The notes beneath the pieces were generated by a model. That model was given only the letters and a program-made list of their open reading frames with translations, searched no databases and had not been told where the DNA came from. Position numbers and translations under genes: made by a program. This document shows positions 1 to 10,742 of a DNA stretch of 64,000 bases, piece after piece. Positions within the stretch are counted from its first letter, which is position 1. Each line of letters begins with the position of its first letter. Location: contig CM037588.1 of the NCBI GenBank assembly GCA_021018995.1, positions 93,966,765 to 94,030,764 of the forward strand. Reading direction: 5' to 3'. Source of the stretch: Chloranthus sessilifolius. Taxonomy: Eukaryota > Streptophyta > Magnoliopsida > Chloranthales > Chloranthaceae.

Positions 1-408
1 ACTGTGCGAGTTTGAGAGAGGTCTACTTTGAACTGTGCGACACTGCGTAATGTGTTCTACTCTTGAGCTTCGCGAGAGCTGCGCGAGTTTGAGTTTCTGA
101 AGCTCTTCAGTCACTCATCTGCGCAAGAGGTTGTTGTAAAGTCTTGGGAAGCTCAGTTGAACTGTGCGAGGCATATTTCTCCTGAATCCTCTAAAGCTTG
201 GGTCAGCTGCGCGAGGCTCATTTCAGGTCTGGATTCAGAGTTCATTCTTCTGAGGGATATCTGGTGCCAAAGCAGGCTCCATAATAGGATTCCAAGCCTT
301 ATTTCACTGCTGATTATTACCTACACAAAACACTTAACAAGAACTTATTAGGTGGCTAAGGGTCTAATCAAAGGTTAAGTTAAGGGGTAAAAAGTGGTAC
401 TTTTCAGG
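1..408 (-). mobile_element. Athila-type LTR fragment
   Basis: This stretch resembles the right end of the solo LTR at 57102-59480. Both carry scattered GCGCGAG, GTGCGAG and TCGCGAG words (here about 1-230), then the phrase ggtctggattcag, then a tail ending acttttcagg. The full LTR continues ten more bases to TTAACA. Here it stops at cagg and runs straight into Tat pol, with AGG shared by both partners. The junction therefore looks like a microhomology join or truncation rather than a clean LTR end. The rest of this LTR lies left of the window. LTR sense is the minus strand, judged from the solo copy. Confidence 0.7.
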
Positions 409-2039
409 ATCCCATGTACCGGTCTCTATCAAGCTCAACTTCCCTTGCACTAATAATATGGCTGAGTATGAAGCTTGCGTCGCTGATCTGCAGGCGGCTC
501 TCGATCTGAATATAACTCACCTTTAAGTATTTAGCGATTCACAGTTAATCATATGTCAGACTAATGGTGATTGGAAGACGAAAGACAAGAAACTGATCCC
601 CTATCATGAACACCTCGAGGATCTGATAGCTTGCTTCCAAAATGTGACTTTCTCATACGTCCCTTGGAAAAGGAATCGCTTTGTCGATGCATTAGTAACT
701 TTGGCGTCAATGATTGAAATCCCCTATGGTGTCGAGATGAAGCCGATCAGGATCGAGCAGAGGAATGAGCCGGTCTTCTGCCTCCAGATTGAAGAACCTA
801 CAAAGCCTGATGATGAGCCACCTTGGTTCTTAGATATCAAGAGTTTCCTTAAGACCCTAACTTTCCCAGAGGGTACATCCAAGACAGACCGACGAACCAT
901 TCAACATTTAGCGGCAGGTTACGTCATTTGTGGGGAATGCCTCTACAAGCAATTATACAATAACATCTTACTTAGGTGCCTCACTGAAAGTGAAGCAGTC
1001 AATATTATGAAAGAAATCCATGAGGGAGTATGCGGAGCCCACGTCAGCGGTCACATGCTCGCTAAGAAAATCCTACAGCAGGGGTACTTTTGGACCACCA
1101 TGGAATCAGATTGTCGCAAACATGTTTAAAAATGCTACAAGTCTCAAGAACACTCCAGTCTGATACATGCTTCTGCCATTGATCTTCACTGCATGACGAC
1201 TCCTTGGCCATTTGCTACCTGGGGCCTTGACGTTATCGGAATGATTAATCCGAAAGCATCAAACGGACATCGGTTCATCCTCGTCGCCATTGAATACTTC
1301 ACCAAGTGGGTAGAAGCGGCGTCATATGCCAACATCACGGCCAATCACGTTGAGAAGTTTCTTAAGAACAATATTGTGTGCCGATTTGGAGTACCCAAAG
1401 ATATCATCACGAACAACGGCACAAACTTTGTGAATAAGCGCATCTGAGACTTCTGCGAGCAATACAAGATCAAGCACCATCGCTCATCCCCTTATCGGCC
1501 TCAAACTAATGGAGTCGTGAGAAAATGGTCGTCACTTATCAAGATTGGAGTGAAATGATGCCATTTTCTTTGTGGGCCTACCGAACGTCGATCTGTACCA
1601 CCACAGGGGCAACACCATTCTCCCTTGTGTATGGAACCGAGGTCGTCCTCCCGGTAGAGGTTGAAGTACCCTCACTCCGAATCCTCATAGAATCAGGCTT
1701 ACCCGAAGCAGAAAGAGAGAGATCCCGCTTTGAACAATTAAACTTCTTAGACAAGAAGAGACTCCTAGCCTTGTGTCACACTCAAGTTTACACGGGTGAA
1801 TCGCACGCACTTACAATAAACGTGTTCGTGGTCGAGATCTAAAGGTAAGAGACACTGTGCTGAAGAAGATCTTCCCATCCCTCCACGCCAATCCGAAAGG
1901 AAAGTTTAAACCAAACTGAGAAGGACCATACGTCATTCAAGAAGTGCTACCAGGATACGCCATCCGCCTCGCCACCATGGATGGAGATCATCTTCCTGAG
2001 CCCATCAACGTTGGATACGTCGGACAGTTCTACTCTTAG
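409..2039 (+). pseudogene. Tat pol fragment: second (archaeal-type) RNase H end, integrase
   Basis: Translation gives the MAEYEA block of the second RNase H characteristic of Tat elements (about 460-480), a linker, then integrase. The integrase zinc-binding His residues are at about 1016-1056. The Cys pair reads CYKS near 1135, so its second Cys is lost. The catalytic core has WGLDVIG (about 1219) but ITNNG near 1405, where element 2 has ITDNG; the second catalytic Asp is therefore Asn. The C-terminal GPYVIQEVL block ends at a TAG at 2037-2039. In-frame stops occur near 524, 1127 and 1445, with frameshifts around 1510-1850. Element 2 at 17790-19428 is the closest relative in the window. It is a decayed, non-functional copy. 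Confidence 0.9.
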
Positions 2040-3474
2040 TCCATCACGACAAGGTAAGTGTTGGTGAAACAGATACGTGACTGCTTAAGAACCACCCGAA
2101 AGAGGCCATCATTCCAAGCACAGTAGCCCAAAAGCATCCCTAAAAATAATGATATTGTTTGCTACCCCATTTAAGCCTGGGCCTTTCTTTCAATAAACCC
2201 CTTCCCCAAAAAAAATACATGTACATATAACAAAAAAAAGGAGAGAAAAGATGCATGTGTGTAAAGTTACTATCAGATCCAAAAAAAAATTGAAAAAGCA
2301 AAACCTCAAAAAGAGATTGCCTGAAATGGAGCAAAAAGAATAATAAAAAAAATGTGTATAGAAGAATCACGGGGCATGTACAGCAAAACCCTCAAAGAAG
2401 AAAGTATGTTGAGAAAACTGAAGTCGCATCAAGGAAACCCTTTTAGCCCAGCATACCTTCAAATCCTAACCTAACCCATGGCCAAGCTACACCCTGAAGG
2501 AAGCCCTCTTTGTAGGTTCACAAGCAGTCATAATATTTGTTAAGTCAAACATGAGCCGAGTCGTGAGATGACACCAGAACCCCATCTAGCCGGCTATGAC
2601 GGAATCGACGTCTATGTCGTGGCGTTTGAAAATAAAAAAATAAATAAATAAAATAAAATAAAAATAAAAATACAAGCTCAAAGTAAGATGGATGTGGTGA
2701 AAACCCGAAAGGGCCTTACGGGTAAAAATAGCGAGCTTGTGCGGACTAGGTGAAAACCCGAAAGGGCGCTTGGCGTAAGAGAGTTAAACCCATGGACGTG
2801 GTGAAAACCCGAAAGGGCGCCACGGGTAAAAAAAAAGGAGATAAATAATATAAAAAAAAAAAGAGAAAAGAGAAAAAAATTGAAAAAAAAAGGTTTGAAA
2901 TGATTGATTAAATGTTTAAGGAGCCCTCTTGGTTACTCTCCCTTATCCCTTTTTAGGGGCCGCTCATGCTAGTTTGAATCGGGTCCCGACCAGAATTGTC
3001 TTTGTGAAACCGCATCACCAAACGTATGACCCAAGGCAAGGAGAAAGGTTCAACTCAATCCAAAGGGATCGATGCGCCGGCCTTGGAAAAAAATCGGAAA
3101 TCCACCCAGGTCCGACTTCAAACAAAGGGTTCGACCATGCTCAAAGGTGGACCCAGGGTTTCCCAAAGTTTCACCCAATGATTAAGGCACCAAAAAAAAA
3201 TAAAACCAAAAATAGATCTATATAGATGTATATAATAAATTTCCTTTTGCACCACTTACACCACGTCCCAAAAAAAATAGTCAGTGTGATGATTAACGTG
3301 TTTTCCTTTTTACAAGTATAAAACAAAAACAACCAAAATATGTATACTAAAAAATGTGTGTATCTGTAATGGGGTTTTTTACGCCCCTTTTCTGTATATC
3401 TGATCTGTGCAAAAAGTTTTATGTGCAGGAAGGAGTTAGCGACCTAGCTCGCACTTCAAATCACTAATCTCAGC
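2040..3474 (+). other. Tat 3' untranslated region (element 1)
   Basis: No coding signal is seen. The stretch is homologous to 19429-20870 of element 2, including A-rich tracts, the tandem GAAA-loop repeats at 2696-2820 and a block starting near 2930. At about 3424 the sequence ATGTGCAGGA occurs, as it also does near 5159 and 20865. To the right of it, element 1 carries accessory genes that element 2 lacks. Confidence 0.75.
2696..2820 (+). repeat. Three-copy repeat with CCC-GAAA-GGG mini-hairpins
   Basis: GGTGAAAACCCGAAAGGG occurs three times (about 2696, 2749 and 2800) at spacings of about 50 bases, mostly followed by CGC. Each unit can fold into a CCC/GGG stem closed by GAAA, the GNRA tetraloop type, in sense-strand RNA. 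Element 2 has the homologous trio at 20091-20220, with one or two stem changes. Confidence 0.8.
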
Positions 3475-4936
3475 ATGAAGGTCTTCTTCCCAGACATTCC
3501 GTTCAGTCAACTAACGACCATGCAGGCTCTTGAACCTCTTCCAAGAAGAATAGCGGCTCCAAAAGCGACGCTCAGTGATCCCTTCAAACAGAGGACCTCA
3601 ATCTCTGTTGTTTCTGTCCTAACCTTTTCATATGCTAAAAGTTCTTACAAGATCCTCTTCTCATCCACCAGTAACTCGATGAGGGCTCGGAGTGCCATCT
3701 CTTTCTTTGACTAGGGGCCTCCAGTGTCAATAATCTCTGACAAATCTAGTCCATCGACAGCAGGCCGCTGAGTCAACAGCCAAGCCTCATACTCAGGAAA
3801 AGTCCTAACCAAGCCTCCCTGCTCAATATCACACATCAGCGTCGATTGACGCGTCTCCCAAAGAGCAGCAATCTGATCTATGTCCCCAGAGGACCCCCTA
3901 GAAAGGATCAAATCACATAAAGGGGGTCTGCCCTCACAAGGCACCTGCTGAGGGCAGCCGAACAGACTAAACACTCGGAATGGGAAGTAAAAGGTGCTGC
4001 CCGTCAGTCCTAGGAGGGTGATGCCCTCGTGATCTCTACTACGAATTATAGGGAAGGTCCAATCCAGCCAAGGGAGCCTCCATGTCATCTCGGCATCGAT
4101 CAACCAAAGTTTCAAAGCTGACATATCGCCCTGGGGGAGCAGGTGGCATCGACCCAAAAAACATTGGACCACCTCACCTCGGGCAATATAAAAGCGAGGC
4201 ACAGGCCCCAAAACAGCAAAATGCCCACCCAACCAGACCTAAAGCAACAAGGGGCATCCCCGAAGGCCCTCCACCTTACCCAAAGTAAAGGAATCAAGGC
4301 ATCAGTATAGCTCGACAAGCACTAAATGCATCATGGACCGGCCCGCCTCTAGCTCCCCTAAAATATCACAAACTGCCAATGAGAAGCTCTCTTCCCCTGT
4401 GAAGAAAAGAATTTCAGAGATGAGACCGAGTGCTAGAGCTTGCACTTTAAAAACATTCCTAACCGGCAATTTTCGGAGGATTTCGTCACCGAAAAGTTCT
4501 TTGAGGAATTTTAGCGAACACCTTGTGGGCCCCCCAATGAAACTTTTCTCATACTCGGATTTCTTCAAACCAAGAGTTAGGTGAACAGATTTGGAATAGC
4601 CCGACCGAGGCATGACTCTTGCAAGGCCCCTGTGAAGCTTTAGGCCAAACAAATTAGATAGCTCCTCAAGGGTTGGGGTTAGCTCCCGCTTCCCAAAACG
4701 AAATATGTGGAAGTTCACATCCCAAAATGAGGCGGTGGCATGAAGAAGTTCTCATCGAAGAGGAACCTCTAGGAAGGAAGGAAGGCGAGATAGCCCAAGG
4801 CGCTTCAAGTCGGCGAGCTCACTCTCATTCAAGCTCCCAAACCAGGCCATTAAAAATTTGGGCCCCAAGCCCAACAAGGGGGGAAAATTGGCTCCGGGCC
4901 CTCCGTGTAAGGGAGGGCTGGAAAGCGGGTCCATAA
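3475..4936 (-). pseudogene. Antisense accessory gene, DUF7745-like
   Basis: Read on the minus strand, 4936 to 4720 gives MAWFGSLNESELADLK and continues into the block FGKRELTPTLEELSNLFGL (about 4700-4640). A Leu-rich middle follows, then the block ITLLGLTGSTFYFPFRVFS (about 4030-3970). The spacing of a TPTLEE block, a Leu-rich middle and an LxGLxG-FYxPxR block fits the DUF7745 family known from plant retrotransposons; this is recognition by eye. Its C-terminal end (3714-3475) looks coiled-coil-like. Frameshifts and stops break it at about 4720, 4300 and 3711. It lies antisense to the retrotransposon genes, between pol and the 3' LTR, and is absent from element 2. Function unknown. Confidence 0.6.
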
Positions 4937-5429
4937 ACGTGCAGGGATCTTTTCAGAAGATAAAAATCGACGTATGATGATGGACCCACCTTAAAAAAGC
5001 AAGGGCAAAAAGAACCAATCAAAGAGACCAAGTCAAAACAAAAAAGATAACTTTTGGACTAACTCGGGTATATAAGGACCCACTGCTCCCCACCCTTTTT
5101 TATTTGTTTCACGCACCCTGTTCATTTAACAAATGGGCATTTATTCTATTTATTTATGTGCAGGACTGATCCTACATCAAGCCATGCAACCCAAGGGGTC
5201 ACTTTCCAAAAACATTTTGGGCCAACACATCCTGCAGAGAAACGGATCCAATACCAAGAAATCGGGGCATAAAATCAAAGCGGAACTATCTTCCAAAAAA
5301 TAATAAAAATAAAAATTTATTTCCAAAGTACCACATCGACCATCCCCCAAATTGTTTAAACAGATCCAAACCAAATTCCAAAAAGTACTAAGTTTTTCAA
5401 AAACTAAAAGCCTGTCCCTGGTTGGCGCC
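4937..5429. other. Spacer between the two antisense accessory genes
   Basis: No convincing coding pattern was found. The stretch holds ATGTGCAGGA at about 5156-5165, matching the boundary-like sequence at 3424 and 20865, plus A-rich tracts. Confidence 0.5.
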
Positions 5430-7698
5430 CTTTGACTTCTTGCAACGACCACGCCTGCGAGATCCTACTGAGCAAGGAGCGCGATTCCTTAGCACGAGCA
5501 CGCTGCGAAGCACAAACTAAAGTCAGGAGTCAGGATCAGTTAAAGGGCAAATGATGATAACATGAATAAAGAGGAATAGAATAGCAAGGCACTCACCGTC
5601 TCTACCTCCCTAAGCTCTGCCAGGTGATGATAGTATGCCGCATACTCCATGGCCGAGTTGAAGTCCTATATTCAGAACAATGCAATATCAAAGGTCAGGA
5701 CAATCCTAAAAGCGTGTGCAGAAAGAAACCGAAATGAAAAGAGATTGGGCCATCAAAGGACTTACCACTAAGACCACCTCAGGAGGGGGAACGCGAGCCG
5801 CTTCGGCAGAGAGTCATGCCTGTCGATCTACATCAGCGCAGAGGCTCAAAAGGAAGCTATCATCAAGGCGCCAGAAGGTCCCATAGACTACGGAGGGATC
5901 ACCAACAGGGATATCAGCGTGAGAAGTCCCCGACGGACCAGCACCCGACGAGCCCTCACTCGAGGGACCCGCACCAGAGGGATCCACCCCCGACATATCA
6001 GCCGCACTAGGTTCACCTTCACCATCTGAATAATCCCTTGGGGTGAACTGTGAACAAAATAAAGATCCGCTTAGAGGGGGGGGCAAAAGCCAAATAAAAG
6101 TAGAAAAGGAACTAATCCAAGTCGAGACAAATTACCTGACCAAGTGGACCGCCAAATGCCAGAAAATTAGTGCTGAGAACAAAGCGCGACAGGATGAACC
6201 GATGGGGCAAGCACTCGTACCAAAGGTGATAGTCCCCGGGCACGTGAAGGGCATGGATAGGGAGCCCATTATTAAATAAGCGAGAGGCACCACTCGCTCT
6301 CCCAAGTAATAAAGCCACGCTCCATAAAAGAACACGACGCGGCAATTATTAAATAAGCGAGAGGCACCTACAGCTACTCGATCCCAGAAGGGAATGCAAG
6401 GTACGGATTGGGGAGGAACTGCTCAAGTCAAAAAAGAGAGAATCCAAGAAAGCAACACCTCAGTCAAAGAAAATTTTCAAGCTAAAAATAAACAAAGGCT
6501 GAAAAAAAACAAAGGAGAGTTGTTACCTGCTCGGGGACCATCAAATCAAGTTGGGACCTTAGGCCCATTTCCAAGTGTTTTAGGCCCACGTCACGGCCTC
6601 GGGCCTGATGCCAGTAGTTGAGCAGAGGATAGGTGAGCGCCTCCGAGAAAATGAGCGGGCGCCCGGGGTGGAAGTGGTGGTATCCCCATACCTAAAAAAA
6701 AAAAAAAAAGAGGAGACAGCACATAAGAGCAGGTCAATAGCACATAAACGTCATGCACAAAAATTTTGACAAGGGCAAAGGGATGCGGAATTACCTCCAG
6801 GGCGGCCCAAAAACCCACGGCAGACTTCGAATCCTCGGTCGTAACTCGTGAAAAATTGTACATCAACCACGCATACCCTGCTCCTCCCTAGTCGTGCCTG
6901 GGGACGTCACCCCAATTGTCCATCACGCTCAATAGGGCCAAGCTGACTCGGCCCCCGCTGGCATTTGTGAAAAGGGGCTTGCCCGGCAGGAGTAGGAGCA
7001 TGATGCGAGCTAAGACAATCGCCCGCTCTGGCGCGATGTAGAGCACCCTATCTGGCTAACCTAAGTTCACCAACTCATCAGTGGAAAAAAGGGAGGTCAA
7101 CCAAGACATCTTGACCTCTGTGCCATGGGTCTGCCCACGAGGAGGATAGGCCCCAATCAGTCAAATAATGTCCTCCCAACTAGGTACTGCGAGATCGAAT
7201 ATCGGTATCCCCCCTACCCTGATATCGGTAATCATGGCCTAATCAACAGGCGTCAACGTCATCTCGACATACGGCATATGGAATGTCATGGTCTCAGGGC
7301 AAAACCTCTCAATCAGGGCCTTCAAATAGGCAGCATCAGCCCTCATGGCAAGACAAGACAGGAACTCCCCAAAACCCACCTGCTCCAACAAGACCCTCAC
7401 TAGGGGGGGGACGTAGAGGTAGAACTCGTGAAAGTCGAGCCACCCCCCGCGGAACACAATATTGGGCAGGTCCTGCACCCACAGAAAATGCACATCAGAT
7501 CAAAGAGGCAAAGCAAAAAAAAAAAGAGAGTGCATAATGGAAATAAATTGAACCTTTCATTTACCTTGCCCGTTATCCCAAAGTTTGAAATATGAGTGTG
7601 CTGCTGGTGAAGGAGGCCAACCCGAGCGGCCTCACCCTGCATCTCAAGCCATGGGCTCGCTCTCCGTTCCACCCAAACAAACTCCTCCCCCGCGGGCC
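5430..7698 (-). pseudogene. Antisense plant mobile domain (PMD) gene, main part
   Basis: Minus-strand reading gives exons with plausible GT-AG borders: 7698 to about 7572 (donor GGCAAG|GTAA), about 7474 to 6795 (acceptor GGTGCAG), about 6689 to 6532 (donor GAGCAG|GTAACA), a possible exon about 6345 to 6136, about 6050 to 5780, about 5671 to 5600, and about 5513 to 5430. The second exon contains RFCPETMTFHMPYVEMTLTP (about 7310-7250), which fits the plant mobile domain pattern (PETxTFHLPxGEMTxTL). A later exon starts VWGYHHFHPGRP. The C-terminal part is Gly/Ser-rich, then helical. Several in-frame stops (for example near 7239) show decay. The first exon is displaced to 25568-25648 by element 2. 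PMD proteins include MAIN/MAIL1 and transposon-borne forms; the role here is unknown. Confidence 0.75.
7694..7698. repeat. Target site duplication GGGCC, left copy
   Basis: GGGCC directly precedes the TGTAGACACC start of the 5' LTR and recurs directly after the 3' LTR at 25563-25567. Confidence 0.93.
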
Positions 7699-8083
7699 TG
7701 TAGACACCCAAATTTGACCCAAGGCCCGATCGAAACACCTTTCGAGAGAGGTGCAATTCTGAGCTTTTGACAGCATGTATGGAACCCTTAGGAATCACCC
7801 CAAACCCTTAGGAGTCACCCTAGATCCTTTAGGAACTTACCCCGAACATTTAGAAACCATTCCCGACCCTTAGAACCCATTCCGAACCCTAAACCTAACC
7901 TTCCTGGGCAATGGATGAAGAGTGGTACACCAGGACTATCTAATGTTTTCTACTAATATCAAATCATATGCCATTGGATAGAGGACTTCTCCAGCTTTCC
8001 AACAAGCCAAGAATCGCCTCAATCAGAGTTGTATATCAAACGTTACGGCGCTTTGAATATCGGGCAGAATTTCAGGATTTTTG

Positions 8084-8305
8084 CCTAGCGCAACTAATAG
8101 TTGCGCCAGGCCATTTTCCCCCTTGATTTGCCTGGCGCGACTAATAGTTGCGCCAAGTCTTTTTCCCCCAGAAATGGCCTGGCGCAACTAATAGTTGCAC
8201 CAAGTATAAATGGGTCCCCCCACCCCTCGCGAAGCCAACTTCCAAGCTACTGTTCGCTACTGTTTTACTGTGCATTTGCCTGGCGCAACTAATAGTTGCG
8301 CCAGG
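8084..8305. repeat. Palindrome cluster, four copies (U3)
   Basis: Copies lie at 8084-8110, 8131-8157, 8178-8204 and 8279-8305. The last is perfect: arm CCTGGCGCAACTA, one central A, then the reverse complement of the arm. The others have one or two changes. The cluster lies 280-500 bases upstream of the LTR TATA box. Confidence 0.9.
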
Positions 8306-8584
8306 CATATGAACAGTGACTGTGAGTTTTTGCCCCGAAATTTGTGATTGGGGTTTGACTTATTGACCACCTCAGTCCTTGGGGTGTATTTTGATAACTT
8401 TGTTGCACCCTTTTAATGCCTATTTGCAACCCTTAAGTGATTTGAAACACTAACCTATCATCCACCATTAAAACCACCTTCACACCTTTCCAAACCCTTA
8501 AAATCCTAGGAAACCTTAGATGGCCCATTACCTAATTCTTAAACTTTTTTAGCCTCTAAGTAGCCTCCTAATCCACCCTTTTCC

Positions 8585-8593
8585 TATAAATAG
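8585..8593 (+). promoter_or_regulatory. TATA box of 5' LTR
   Basis: TATAAATAG is followed by a C/T-rich stretch and leader. The same box is present in the 3' LTR (24832-24840) and the element 1 LTR (29143-29151), which supports it as the LTR promoter. Confidence 0.8.
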
Positions 8594-9317
8594 AGCCCCC
8601 CTCCCTTTGGTTTAAGGGTTGAGAAAATTGCTTAAGAGAGAAAGAGCTTAAAGTGAGAAGTTCTTCCTCCCTTTTGTGTACTATTTTCATCCAAATTCCA
8701 GAATTCCAAAACCTCATTTCAAGCTTGTTCTTGCATCCAAAACCCTTAGCCTAGGTGTGTGTGATCCCCTAGCCTCCATCCCCTACCTCTTAGCTTTAAG
8801 TCCTAAGTGGCTAGAACCCATTTCTCTACCATTCAAGCCTTCGAAAGCTCATCAAAGCAAGCCACGCAAGGCTCTTCTACGGTGCTACAAGGGCCCGAGG
8901 GCTCCGGCTCTCCCATTTCTTCTCCTATCTCTTTCTAGCTCCCTCCATCCTCTCATTTGTGCCGTTACGCCGCCAATTTTTCGGTAGGAACAGAGGGGCA
9001 CAAATAGGATTCCAAGCCCATTTGGGCAAGAGGAAGCTATTTTCTTTGCTTTTATATCATTTTATTTTTAGCCATTAGTAGAGACCGCATTAAGCGGGTT
9101 GGTCGGGTGCCTAACACCTTCCTGATCGATAACCGAAGCCCCTACCCAAGAGCCTTTGGTGTGGACCGAATTTAGAGTCATATTTTTTAGCACTTCGGTG
9201 CTCATAAAAATGAACTAGGTATCCCGGGATACCGAAAGCTCCGGGTGGCGACTCTATATTTTTATTAGAGGGCGCATCGTTGTGACGGGATCATCTCGAT
9301 TCCCACGGTTGCACAGA

Positions 9318-9335
9318 TGGCGACTCTGATGGGGA
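9318..9335 (+). other. Primer binding site of element 2
   Basis: TGGCGACTCTGATGGGGA starts two bases after the LTR end. This is the form known for Tat/Ogre elements, where it is assigned to tRNA-Arg. The match to a specific tRNA was not checked here. Confidence 0.75.
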
Positions 9336-10742
9336 GTAGCTAGTAGAGCTTCCCCTTGAAATTGGCCCATTTATTTTTATTTTACTAACCCTTTTATTGC
9401 TATTTTTTTAGTGTATTTTTACTATTTTTTTTACTCACCCCTCCGATTAAGTCGTTTTACTTACCCCTACTTTTACATCATTTACATGCCTTAGCCGATT
9501 GGCAGGCCTACATGCGCGTTGTCTTTTAAAATTCCTTACTTTTCCGTCATTTTAGTGCCTTATTCGATTGGCGGGCCTACTTGCGCACTCATATTCCATC
9601 AGTGGACGCCGGCCCGTAGTGGTGGCACGGGATAATCACCCCCAGTCTTTGAACTAAAGAAAACTTTCAAAAAAAAGAAAATCTTTGAAAAAAAATTAAA
9701 ATTGAACCAAGTTAGGGAGCTTAATTAATTTGTTTGGCGGGGTAGATTTTTCAAAGGGGTTGCTTTGGGCACACATACAAACACCCGAGTCTTAGTATGG
9801 CGGCAGCCCCTAGTGGTGATGATCCAGAAAAGTCCCAACCCACCTAGTATCTGAGAAGGCGCTCGTGCCGGAGGTATATCGGGTGGGTTCCCATTCCGAA
9901 GCTTAAAACCCTTGGGGAGCGCACTAGCGAGTTATACCGGACTCAATCCTTTAGGTGCGGTGAGGAGAGAATCGATCACCATAAAATGACTCAGTTCTCG
10001 GAAGCCTAGCTTCCACAAAAACAAAAAAAAAGAGACTCATTTTGGGCTACTGTGGCTGCTGTCAAACATTCTGGAGCCTCTATTTTTGGCTAGTGCATGT
10101 ATTAGTTGCGCCAGCACAAAAATCTGGAATTTATAACTCGCGCAACTATTAGTTGCGCCAGCTTTAAAGTCCAACATTTTACCTTGGCGCAACTAATAGT
10201 TGCGCCAGTGTAAAACTGGTCCCCTGCAACCTGGGCGCGGGTATTAGTTGCGCCAGGTGTGTTCATCAGCCCACTAGCCCGAATCTGTGGCCTTTCCACC
10301 TCCCGAGTCCCCCGATTAGTGTGCTTAGTACCTTGTTTAGGCCTCGCCATCTCCAACACCCAATACGCCCCCGCCGATCAAAAGAAGGTAACTTCTTTTT
10401 TGCTCATTTCGGGGGATCGGGTCGTTTGCCTTGACTTCCATGCCTTCAATAAATCGAAGGTTCTCCTTCGATTCTTCCGAAGTGCATCGAAACCGTCACC
10501 GCGGGTCTTGAATTAAGGTACGAAGGCCACCCGAAAGGGGAATTCCAAGGCCTCAAAACCTTTGTTTTTCAAAAAATCTTCATAAAATTCAAAAAATAAT
10601 AAATAATTTAAAACCCAAAAAGAAATAGATAGTTTGTGGTGCCGGCACAACGGCATCATCTATTCCTCCGTCGTCCCGTAGGGGAAGGAGGAGGATTTTT
10701 GGGCCTTATCCAAGGCACCCTTACCCGACCCGCTCCCGTAGA
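9336..10742 (+). other. 5' untranslated leader of element 2
   Basis: No gene was found in about 1.4 kb between the PBS and gag. It contains a second palindrome cluster (10097-10257) and A-rich tracts around 9650-9700 and 10560-10620. Confidence 0.75.
10097..10257. repeat. Palindrome cluster in the leader
   Basis: Four copies or half-copies of the LTR palindrome lie at about 10097-10114 (right half), 10137-10161, 10183-10208 and 10230-10257 (damaged left arm). Two have the centre in the opposite sense (CTATTAG rather than CTAATAG). Confidence 0.85.

Larger units (their letters stand above)
7699..9315 (+). mobile_element. 5' LTR of element 2
   Basis: Starts TGTAGACACC and ends GGTTGCACA. It carries four copies of the 27-base palindrome (8084-8305), a degenerate CCCTTAG-type repeat near 7779-7900, and a TATA box at 8585-8593. 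It matches the 3' LTR closely except for a patch at about 8248-8335. Confidence 0.95.

Noticed and set aside
7779..7900. CCCTTAG/CCCTAAA-like stretch resembling telomere repeat
   Set aside because: Units are degenerate and about 20 bases apart, part of the LTR, and recur at 24050 and 28465 in the other LTRs.
8084..8305. Regularly repeated palindromes resembling a CRISPR array
   Set aside because: Spacing is irregular, the repeats sit inside plant LTRs, and no cas-like gene exists.
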